NCBI GenBank assembly: GCA_903916755.1
Contig: CAIWXW010000006.1
Location: 1 to 34,712 of the forward strand
Reading direction: 5' to 3'
DNA from: an uncultured Opitutaceae bacterium
Lineage (GTDB): Bacteria > Verrucomicrobiota > Verrucomicrobiia > Opitutales > Opitutaceae
DNA length: 34,712 nucleotides
Below, one piece after another: positions 7,697 to 15,209 of this stretch (within the stretch, counting starts at the first letter, position 1; each line of letters starts with the position of its first letter). A model generated the notes under the pieces. The model saw only the letters and a list, made by a program, of their open reading frames with translations. It was not told the DNA's origin and made no database searches. Position numbers and translations under genes: made by a program.

Positions 7697-8953
7697 TCAG
7701 GCCGGCCCGACGACCTCGATTTCGGTGCCCCAGCCGGGACGCCGCGGCGGATGCATGTAAAGCCCTTCGGGGCCCCGCGTGACCTCGTACAGCTCGTCGA
7801 AGAGATCGTAGACCTCCTGGGGTCCGCCGGGCGCGGGCATGAACAATTCCGCCCAGGGTCCGTTGACGTTGGCGAGCGACCAATGCGCCGCGCCGTTGAG
7901 GCCGCCGCCGTGGGGAATCACCGGGATGTCGTAGGTGTCGGCCAGGGCGCCAATGCGGCGGAGTTCGGTCATGCCGCCGCACCAGGTGACATCGGGCTGC
8001 CAGATCGCCGCGGCCCCGGCAGCGAGCATCCGGCGGAAACCATAGCGGCCATAGGTGTGCTCGCCCGAAACCAGGAGGGTGGACTGGATTTCCCGGCGCA
8101 GGCGCCCGGCGCCCTCGAAATCATAAGGCGGGAGGACCTCCTCCAGCCATTTTACCCGATAGGGCTCGAGGCGCTTCGCCATCTCAATGGTGTAGGGCTC
8201 ATCCCACGACATCCAGCAGTCGCACATGACGTCGCCGTCGGGGCCGACCGCCTTGCGGGCGCGGGCCACCAACTCGACATTTCCGCGCTGGCCCTCCTGG
8301 CCACTGGGTGGACCGAAGGGCATCGCCAGCTTGACGCGGTGAAACCCATGCGCGACGTGCTGCTCGATATCGTTGCCGGTGCAGTACGCGGGGATCCGCG
8401 GCTTGGTCTCGCCGCCGAGCAGCTGGTAGATGGGGACGCCCAACGCCTTGCCCACGATATCCCAGAGCGCGTTGTCGAAGGCGCTGATGGCGTTCATGGT
8501 CACGCCCTCCTGGCCATAGGACTCGGTCGCCCGCCAATTGATGTCCCAGTTGCGCTCAAGATCGAAGGGGTCGCGCCCCAGCATGAGCTTCTTTAGATGG
8601 CCCATGACGATCGGTCCGCCGCCGGAGCCGCCGTCCCCGTATCCCTTGATGCCCTTGTCGGTGGTCACCTCGACCGTGAAAATGTCCACCCCCGAGGGCG
8701 CGAAGAGGCTGCGGGTCGGCTTGTATTCCGGGTAGATGTTGAGCGGAGCAGAGACCTCGACACTCTGGGTGCCCCAGGACCCCGGGGCGGGCGTGTAGGC
8801 CGGATAGGGCTTCCTCGGCCGGGTCTTGACCAGGCGGATATCCGTGATCTTGAGCTTCGACTTCTCGTCGGCCCAGGCGAGCTTGGGCATCGCTCCGAAG
8901 GCCGTCAGCGCGGCCGCGTAGCTGATGTTCTTCAGAAATTCGCGTCTCTTCAT
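7697..8953 (-). CDS. Tat-exported L-rhamnonate dehydratase-like enolase-superfamily protein
   Basis: This 418-residue protein belongs to the mandelate racemase/muconate-lactonising branch of the enolase superfamily and most resembles L-rhamnonate dehydratases. Expected metal ligands are visible at Asp245 (CDCW), Glu271 (WLEE) and Glu298 (SGEH). The Asp321-His348 pair (QPDVTW; IPHGG) matches the RhmD catalytic dyad in sequence and spacing. The N-terminus MKRREFLKN plus a hydrophobic stretch and AWA cleavage site (about residue 28) is a twin-arginine signal, so the protein probably works outside the cytoplasm. That is unusual, because characterised RhmD enzymes are cytoplasmic. Its 3' end faces the PQQ fusion gene across 30 bp. 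A related sugar-acid dehydratase activity is possible; membership of the superfamily is secure. Confidence 0.87.
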   Translation of the reverse strand: MKRREFLKNISYAAALTAFGAMPKLAWADEKSKLKITDIRLVKTRPRKPYPAYTPAPGSWGTQSVEVSAPLNIYPEYKPTRSLFAPSGVDIFTVEVTTDKGIKGYGDGGSGGGPIVMGHLKKLMLGRDPFDLERNWDINWRATESYGQEGVTMNAISAFDNALWDIVGKALGVPIYQLLGGETKPRIPAYCTGNDIEQHVAHGFHRVKLAMPFGPPSGQEGQRGNVELVARARKAVGPDGDVMCDCWMSWDEPYTIEMAKRLEPYRVKWLEEVLPPYDFEGAGRLRREIQSTLLVSGEHTYGRYGFRRMLAAGAAAIWQPDVTWCGGMTELRRIGALADTYDIPVIPHGGGLNGAAHWSLANVNGPWAELFMPAPGGPQEVYDLFDELYEVTRGPEGLYMHPPRRPGWGTEIEVVGPA

Positions 8954-9160
8954 GTTCGAGTGGGGGCGGGTTTCCGTCGTGGCAACGGGCCACGGGGGTC
9001 GGGTAACCGATGATTGCGCAGCGACCTCGAGAAGGGGAATGGCGCTGCGAAAGGATGCTCGTAAGGGGTGCGCTGACCGTCAAGTGCCATCGGCCCGGCC
9101 GGCCGGTGCGCGCCGGTTCCGGCCGTCGCGGGGCCCAACCCGGTCCCCCGGGGGCAAGCT

Positions 9161-9199
9161 CCGTGACGATTCCGTGACGACACGAATTCATCTCGTCAC
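9161..9199 (+). promoter_or_regulatory. Pho-box-like direct repeats upstream of the phosphoesterase gene
   Basis: CCGTGACGA occurs twice with an 11-bp period (9161-9169 and 9172-9180). An inverted copy TCGTCAC lies at 9193-9199, just before the metallophosphoesterase start at 9227. On the minus strand the core reads TCGTCAC-GGAA-TCGTCAC, a seven-plus-four-base tandem like PhoB boxes with the GTCA core. Only the repeats are observed; the Pho assignment is inferred from architecture and the neighbouring gene. The rest of the 273-bp gap shows no gene. Confidence 0.4.
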
Positions 9200-9226
9200 C
9201 GGCCGCCACGGCCAAACCATCGCCCC

Positions 9227-10459
9227 ATGCGCCTCCGCGCCCTCATCCCCCGCCTGCGGGTCGCTCGAACCGTGGGGCTCATCATCGCGCTTCACGCCGG
9301 TCCGGCCCTGTGGGCGGGGAAAACCCCCGACGTGACCTTCGTCTTCACTTCCGACGTGCATTTCGGCATCGCGCGCGGCCAGTTCCGGGGCGCCTCCTTT
9401 GTGAATGCGCAGGTCGTCAATGCCGCCATGGTCCGGAAGATCAACCAGCTGCCCGGCGTCCTCCTGCCCCCGGACGGCGGGCTCCGGTCCGGCGAGCGGA
9501 TCGGCGCGGTCGACTTCGTGGCCATCACCGGCGACCTGACCAACCGGCAGGAGCTTTACCCGATCCACGTGCAGTCGGCCGCGGTTTCCTGGGCGCAGTT
9601 CAAGGCCTGCTACATCGACGGCCTGACCCTCCGGGACCCGCGCGGTGAACCCACCCCTCTCCTGCTCGTGCCGGGCAATCACGACGTCTCCAACGCGATC
9701 GGCGCGCCGACCAAACTGGTGCCGGCGACTGATGCCACCTCGATGACGGAGATCTACAACCGGATGATGCACCCCGCGGTGCCGGCCACGGCCGGCACCT
9801 ACTCCTACGCCCGGGACCGCGTCACCTACGCCCGCGATTTCGGCGGGGTGCACTGCATCTTCCTGACCATGTGGCCCGACAGCTTCACGCGTGCCTGGAT
9901 CGACCGGGACCTGCAGGGCGTGCCGGCGGCCGAGCCGGTGTTCCTCTTTTGCCACGATCCGCCGGAGATCGATGCGCGGCACCTGATCAATCCCTACGGC
10001 GCGCACGACATCAACCCGCACGATGCCTTCGAAAACCTGGTCAGCGACGTCTACGCGGACGGCGATGCCGCGACCCACCACGCCAAGCCGGATGGCACGA
10101 CGGTCGCGGAGCAGCGCGCCCTGGCCGCGTTCCTGCGGCGCCATCGCAACATCGTGGGCTATTTTCACGGGCACAACAACTGGACGGAATTCTACACCTG
10201 GAAGGGGCCGGACGGGGACCTCGCGCTCAACGTCTTCCGGGTCGATTCCCCGATGAAGGGCCGGACGACGAAGGAGGAAAGCCATCTGTCATTCCAGGTG
10301 GTGGTCTTCAACGCGGGGAAACACCTTTTGACCGACCGCGAATGCCTTTGGAACCTGCAGGGCGCGGGCGACGCGCCGTCCGGGCCGGTCGCCTGGGGCA
10401 GCGCGCGGACCGTCAGCCTGGTGCCGCGCGGCGGGGCGACGGACGTGGCCGGCCGCTAG
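9227..10459 (+). CDS. Secreted calcineurin-like metallophosphoesterase
   Basis: This is a 410-residue exported phosphoesterase with the full two-metal motif set: DVH at residues 43-45, GDLT at 102-105, GNHD at 150-153, His243 in FCHDP, and GHNN at 315-318 with preceding His314. A basic N-terminus and hydrophobic stretch ending in ALWA (about residue 30) form a signal peptide, placing it in the periplasm or outside. The family includes phosphodiesterases, nucleotidases and acid phosphatases, and the substrate cannot be told from sequence. It is a stand-alone gene preceded by possible Pho-box-like repeats. Its TAG stop shares a CTAG tetranucleotide with the stop of the convergent receptor gene. 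The ATG is preceded by no clear Shine-Dalgarno. Confidence 0.9.
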   Translation: MRLRALIPRLRVARTVGLIIALHAGPALWAGKTPDVTFVFTSDVHFGIARGQFRGASFVNAQVVNAAMVRKINQLPGVLLPPDGGLRSGERIGAVDFVAITGDLTNRQELYPIHVQSAAVSWAQFKACYIDGLTLRDPRGEPTPLLLVPGNHDVSNAIGAPTKLVPATDATSMTEIYNRMMHPAVPATAGTYSYARDRVTYARDFGGVHCIFLTMWPDSFTRAWIDRDLQGVPAAEPVFLFCHDPPEIDARHLINPYGAHDINPHDAFENLVSDVYADGDAATHHAKPDGTTVAEQRALAAFLRRHRNIVGYFHGHNNWTEFYTWKGPDGDLALNVFRVDSPMKGRTTKEESHLSFQVVVFNAGKHLLTDRECLWNLQGAGDAPSGPVAWGSARTVSLVPRGGATDVAGR

Positions 10460-12598
10460 TTGTCGAACTGGAGGACGTCGCCCTTCGCCTTTTTCGCCGC
10501 GGTGCCGAAATTGTAGACCAACCCGCCGTAAAAGAATCGGGAGCTGCGCCGACGGGTGGAGTCGTCGCGCAGCGTCGGAGTTTCCAGCCGGGTCTCCTCC
10601 TTGAGCGAGTTGAACAGGTCCGAGATGGCTACGAACAGCGTCACCCGCCTGCCCGCCAACTCGTGCTTCAGGCCGAGGTTCGCCACGAAGGTCGGCTGCC
10701 GGTAGCCCTGGGGGGGTCAGCCGGCGGCCGGTGTAATTCGAGTTCAGCTGCAGCGCCACGGACTTGCTCCAGTTGTACTCCACACTGAGCTTGCCGGCCC
10801 AGGCATAGGCCGAGCGGGCCGTGCGGTAGCCGAGGTTGCCCGCATCGATCTGATTGTAATAGGCGCTGGCGCTGGCGTTCACCAACAACGGCTGCCACGG
10901 CGCCACCGTGGCCGCTAGCTCCAGTCCCCCGGACTGGCTGTGGGCCAGGTTCTCCTCCGTGGTCAGCAGCGTCGTGGGATTGATGAACCGGCTAACGGTC
11001 GTGAAACTGTTGGAGGCCTGCTTGTAGAAAAGGGCTGCGAGGCAGGTGGTGTCCCCGTTCTTGTACTGGTCGCCGGCCTCGACCGAGCGGACCTCCTCCG
11101 GCCGCAGGTGCGGGTTGCCCACCCGCAGGTTGTTCGGATCCTGGAATTCCGAGAAGGGATTGAGGTCGCCGAGGTCCGGCCGGTTGATCCGGTCGCTATA
11201 ATTAAGCTGGAGTTCCTGCGTCGCAGTCAGGCCGTAGGCCAGATGCAGGGTGGGGTACGCGTGATCATACCTCTGGCCCGTGACGACGCCCGAGATGGCC
11301 TGGTCGGTGTCGATCTCGGCGTGTTCCAGGCGCAGGCCGGGCATGGCGGAGAGGTTCCCGAACCGCTGGCGGTACGTGCCGTAGAGGGCGGTGATCCTCT
11401 GGTCAGCAACGAAGGCGTTCGTGACCGTCGGGTCGTTCAGCCAGAGCCCGGTGGGGCCATCGAAGTTGGTGCCGAGCACGTTCTTGCCATCCCTGTCGTC
11501 GGAGTGGTCAAACCCGGCCTCAATCTTCCGGTCTGGGCTGAGCGTGTTGGCATATTCCGCCACCACTTCGGTCTCCGGCTGGTTGAAGGCGACCCGCGTC
11601 CGGGCGAAGGTCGGCGGCGCGACCGGCGCGGCCGCGACATCACTGTAGAGATTCTCATCCGTCTCGGTGTGGTGCTCCCAGCGGAACTCAAGACTGAGGG
11701 TGTCGTCCTTGCGCCCGAACTCATGGGCGAGCGTCGTCCTTGACTCCAGGTCGCGCTCGTATTCCGGATCGTCCCGCTGGCGGTCATAGGCCGAGCTCAC
11801 GCCCCCCACCACGCCTGCCACCGCCTCGTCACCGCGGCGGTGCTGCCGGCGGAAAGAATAGTCCATACTTTCCGAAATCCTCCCCCAAGATCCCGCGGCG
11901 GCGTCCAGATTCACCTGTCCCAGCTCATACCAGGGCCGAAACCTCTCCCGAGTGACGCTCTGGGTGACCGCCGGCAGCCCGGTCGCAGGATCCACATAGG
12001 TTCGCCGATCGGTGGCCACGCGTTCCCGGTCATCCTGGCGGACGCTTAGATTCCCACCCAGGCCGAGGAGACCGGAATTATAGCTGGCGCCGGCGGAGGC
12101 CCCATAGCGCGCATTGTTGCCCGCCGTGACCCGGATCGACCCCGCGGCCCCCGGCGCCCGCTTTTTCTTCAGCACGATATTGATGATGCCGGCGCTGCCA
12201 TCCGGCTTGTACATCGCGGATGGGTTGGTGATCACCTCGATCCGTTCGATCGAATTTGCCGGGAGCTGCGAAAGCACCTCCGCCCGCGTGGCCGCTCCCA
12301 TCAGGGCACTGGAGCGGCCATCGATGAGCACCTGGACATTTGCATCCCCGCGAAGGGTGACATTGCCGTCGAGGTCGACCTGGACCGAGGGAATGTTCTG
12401 CAAGACATCGGCCGCGTTGCCCCCGACACCCTGGACATCCTGACCCACCAGATAGGTCTTCCGGTCGATGCTGTTGATCTGCGCTTGCAGGCGGGCGGAC
12501 ACTTCCACCGAGGGCAGGACCACGGCCGGCCCAGGGGCGGGCACCGTCTGCGCCGCGAGCGGCGTGACGAACAGGCATAGCGGCACAAAGGATCGCAT
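10456..12598 (-). pseudogene. TonB-dependent outer-membrane beta-barrel receptor, single-base frameshift near C-terminus
   Basis: This is an outer-membrane receptor with a signal peptide (1-17, MRSFVPLCLFVTPLAAQ), a plug domain (about 40-155, including a VLIDGRSSALM segment and IERIEVITNPSAMYKPDG) and a long beta-barrel like the OMP_b-brl_3 group. The frame breaks after NYTGRRLTP. The true C-terminus, which ends in a barrel strand (FFYGGLVYNF) plus a short tail (LQFDN), lies in another frame at 10456-10700. Removing one C from the seven-base run (G on the plus strand, 10710-10716) restores a continuous 713-codon frame reading LTPQGYRQPTF. The start at 12598 is chosen for the signal peptide; GTG/ATG codons at 12655/12652 are alternatives. 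It may be a sequencing error, phase variation or a recent mutation. It lies 72 bp downstream of the M3 peptidase gene, perhaps co-transcribed. The ligand is unknown. Confidence 0.85.
10710..10716. other. Seven-G homopolymer causing the receptor frameshift
   Basis: The receptor gene changes frame at this G7 tract (C7 on its coding strand). With six bases the downstream frame joins exactly and reads through to the natural barrel terminus. It is therefore either a one-base error or a slippage site. Confidence 0.8.
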
Positions 12599-12670
12599 CC
12601 CCTGCCCCAGCCCGTCGGGCCAAGGGACCATGCGGCGAGGAGCGGTCGTCATCACCGCGGGAGGCCGATG

Positions 12671-14770
12671 CTACTCCTGAATGCCCAGCTTCCGGAGGAA
12701 CGGAGCAATGGAGCGCGGCCGGCCGAGAAACTTCTCGATCGAGATCGAGACGTCGCGGGTATCGCCCTGCGAATAGACCTCCTCGCGCATCCGCCGGCCC
12801 GCGCCCTGGTCCAGGAAGCCGTCCGGCGCCGCCTCGAAGACCGTCGCCATGTCCGCCGCGATGGCGTCCGCCCAGGCATAGCCGTAGTACCCGGCGTCGT
12901 AGCCTCCCGCCAGATGCCCGAAATAGGCGACGAAGGCGGAACCTTCCGGCGGCGGAAACGAGACCGCGCCGAGCACCGCGTTGGATTCCGCCTGGCAGTC
13001 GACGGCCGCCCCGGCGGCGCGGGGACCGTGAAGCTTGAGGTCCAGGAGGGCGAAGGAGAGCTGCCGCCGATAGAAGACGCCGATGGTCGCCAGGCGCACC
13101 TCCTTCAGCCGGCTGAGCGTCGCGGCGGGCACCTTCTTGGCCGGATCCCGGTAGTCGGCGGCGAACGTGTCCAGGACCTTCTTGTCGTAGGTCCAGTTCT
13201 CCAGCATCTGCGAGGGCGCCTCCACGAAATCCCCGGGCACGTTCGTGCCGGAGAACCGGCCGTGGCGGGCGCGGGTGAGGATCGAATGCATGGCGTGGCC
13301 GAATTCATGAAAGACCGTCGTCACCTCCTCGTGGTCCAGCAGCGAGGGCGCGCCATTGCCGGGCGGGGGAAAGTTGCAGAGCAAGGCGACCGTCGGTCGC
13401 AGATAGATCCCGCTGGGCAGGAGCCGCCCCGGCTGGATCGAGAATTCCGCGAAGTGGTTGTACTTTCCCTCCCGGGGAAACATGTCGAGGTAGAAGAGCC
13501 CCATCGGCTCGCCCGTCTTGGCGTCGGTCACGCCCCAGAGGGTGACCCCATCGGCCCAGACATAGGGCGCCTGGAGCTGCTCGAATTTCAGCCCGAAGAT
13601 CGACTGGTAGATCGCGAACATGCCCTGCAGGACGTGCTCATACTGGAAGTAGACCCGCAGGGCCTCGGAATCGATCGTGTACTTCTGTTTGACGACCTGG
13701 TTCTGGTAATAGCGCCAGTCGGAAAAGTCGATCTGGGCCTTGGGATCGCCGGTTTCGGCCACCTTCAGGGCCCGCATCTCCGCCACCTCGGCATCGAACT
13801 TCGGCTGGATCCCGCGGATGAGGTCCTCGATGAACTTCGTCGCGGTGGCGCCGTCCTGCGCCATCTTGACCTCGATCTGATAGTCGTCCCACGAGGCGTA
13901 TTTCAGCTTCCGGGCGATCTCCGCCCGCAAGGCCACGATGCGGTTGAACAGCGGCACGTTCACCGCCTGCGCCAGGTGATATTCCGCCGTGGTGACCCGG
14001 CGCCGGGTCGCGGCCACCGAGCAGTTCTGCTCCACCATGATGCGCTGCGGCGTCACATTGACCAGGACCGTGTAGGCGTCGGGCCCCGTCTTGAGGCCGG
14101 GGGTCGCGAGGAAGGCGTCGGGCAGCCCGGCCAATTCCGCCCGGGTGAAGACGAGCGGCGAACGGGTGTTGACGATGTTGGCCCCGAAGTCGGTCTCCAG
14201 CGTGGTGAGCTGCTTGCGCAGGGCCTCGACCTGCGCGCGTTCGGCCGGCGGCAATTCGAAGCCCGCGCGACGGTAGTCCCGCAGCGTGAAATCAAAGAGC
14301 CGCCGATCCTCGCCGGCCAAGGCCGGCGCGGTGGCCGCGAAGGCCCGGAGGGCGGCATAAAGGTCCTCCCGGTATTCGATCCCGACCGTCCACTCGTTCA
14401 TCTTCTTGGACGCCTCCTCCGCGGCGTCCCGGACGGCCTTGCTGGGGCTCGACTGCTGGATGAAGTCGATGCGGCTGCCCACCAGCGCCGCCTCGGATTC
14501 CAGGTCGTCCAGGGCGCCGAAGGTGCTGGCGAAGGTTGCGGCGGCCGGATTTTGACGGGCGATCCGGTCGATCGCGGCGTCGCCGGCGGCGATGCCGGCG
14601 GTCGCGGCGGCGCGGATTTGGTCGGGGGTGGTCTCGAAGGGCGGCACCTCGATTTCCGAGTGAAACGGCGCCGCCAGCTCCTGGAATTCGGCCACCGTCC
14701 GCAGCGGAGCCGCGGACAGGGCCAGGGGGAGGGCAAAACAGAGCGGCCAAAGGGCCCGGGAGTTCTTCAC
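12671..14770 (-). CDS. M3-family zinc oligopeptidase (thimet oligopeptidase/Dcp-like)
   Basis: This is a 699-residue peptidase of family M3 with the zinc motif HEFGH at 488-492 and the third ligand Glu517 in the DFVEAPSQMLENW block. Upstream is the family block on the zinc-domain side (GLFYLDMFPREGKYNH, about 424-439), and the substrate-binding GYYGYAWADAIAADM lies near the C-terminus. It should cleave short peptides. A signal-like N-terminus (MKNSRALWPLCFALPLALSA) suggests a periplasmic location, whereas many M3 enzymes are cytoplasmic. The start is GTG and a C8 tract lies directly before it (14771-14778). It precedes the outer-membrane receptor gene on the same strand, so the pair may serve peptide uptake and digestion; that link is inferred. 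Confidence 0.93.
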   Translation of the reverse strand: MKNSRALWPLCFALPLALSAAPLRTVAEFQELAAPFHSEIEVPPFETTPDQIRAAATAGIAAGDAAIDRIARQNPAAATFASTFGALDDLESEAALVGSRIDFIQQSSPSKAVRDAAEEASKKMNEWTVGIEYREDLYAALRAFAATAPALAGEDRRLFDFTLRDYRRAGFELPPAERAQVEALRKQLTTLETDFGANIVNTRSPLVFTRAELAGLPDAFLATPGLKTGPDAYTVLVNVTPQRIMVEQNCSVAATRRRVTTAEYHLAQAVNVPLFNRIVALRAEIARKLKYASWDDYQIEVKMAQDGATATKFIEDLIRGIQPKFDAEVAEMRALKVAETGDPKAQIDFSDWRYYQNQVVKQKYTIDSEALRVYFQYEHVLQGMFAIYQSIFGLKFEQLQAPYVWADGVTLWGVTDAKTGEPMGLFYLDMFPREGKYNHFAEFSIQPGRLLPSGIYLRPTVALLCNFPPPGNGAPSLLDHEEVTTVFHEFGHAMHSILTRARHGRFSGTNVPGDFVEAPSQMLENWTYDKKVLDTFAADYRDPAKKVPAATLSRLKEVRLATIGVFYRRQLSFALLDLKLHGPRAAGAAVDCQAESNAVLGAVSFPPPEGSAFVAYFGHLAGGYDAGYYGYAWADAIAADMATVFEAAPDGFLDQGAGRRMREEVYSQGDTRDVSISIEKFLGRPRSIAPFLRKLGIQE

Positions 14771-14876
14771 GGGGGGGGAGCGTGGCGGAGCCGCCGGCCG
14801 TCGTCAACGGGCGGCCTTGCGCCGGCCGGGGGACAATTTCTTGTCTGACGCCAAAACCCATGAAAGGCTCGCTTCC

Positions 14877-15176
14877 ATGCTCGTCCACTCCGTCTTCTTC
14901 TGGCTCAAACCCGACCTGTCCAGCGCGCAGCGCGCCGAATTCGAGCGGGGCGTGCAGTCGCTGGCCCGCATCGCCGCGGTGGAGCACTGCTACATCGGCA
15001 CCCCCGCCGGCACGGAGAAGCGCCCGAGCATCGACGCCTCGTACTCGGTCGCGCTGACCGTGCTCTTCAAGGACGTCGCCGCCCACGACGCGTATCAGAT
15101 CGATCCGATCCATCTCGCCTTTGTCGACGCGTGCAAGACGTTCTGGACGCGGGCCCAGATCTACGACGCGGCCTGA
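14877..15176 (+). CDS. Dabb (stress-responsive A/B barrel) domain protein
   Basis: This 99-residue protein matches the small dimeric alpha/beta-barrel Dabb family. It begins MLVHSVFFWLKPDLS, continues with a helix (SAQRAEFERGVQSL), and ends with a strand and helix block ALTVLFKDVAAHDAYQIDPIHLAFV. Members are often called stress-responsive, and most lack a known activity. The ATG at 14877 is chosen because the family begins at HSVFFW; the frame extends upstream to 14817 without similarity. It is divergent from the M3 peptidase gene and convergent with the PQQ operon. No signal peptide is seen, so it is probably cytoplasmic. It is not clearly linked to a neighbouring pathway. Confidence 0.88.
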   Translation: MLVHSVFFWLKPDLSSAQRAEFERGVQSLARIAAVEHCYIGTPAGTEKRPSIDASYSVALTVLFKDVAAHDAYQIDPIHLAFVDACKTFWTRAQIYDAA

Positions 15177-15209
15177 CCGCTTCCGGCCGCCGGCGGGGCC
15201 GGGCCGCGA

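Noticed and set aside
10289-10709. Read-through frame of the receptor beyond the G7 tract
   Set aside because: The sequence loses barrel character at once and runs antisense into the phosphoesterase gene; the alternative frame has the natural C-terminal strand.
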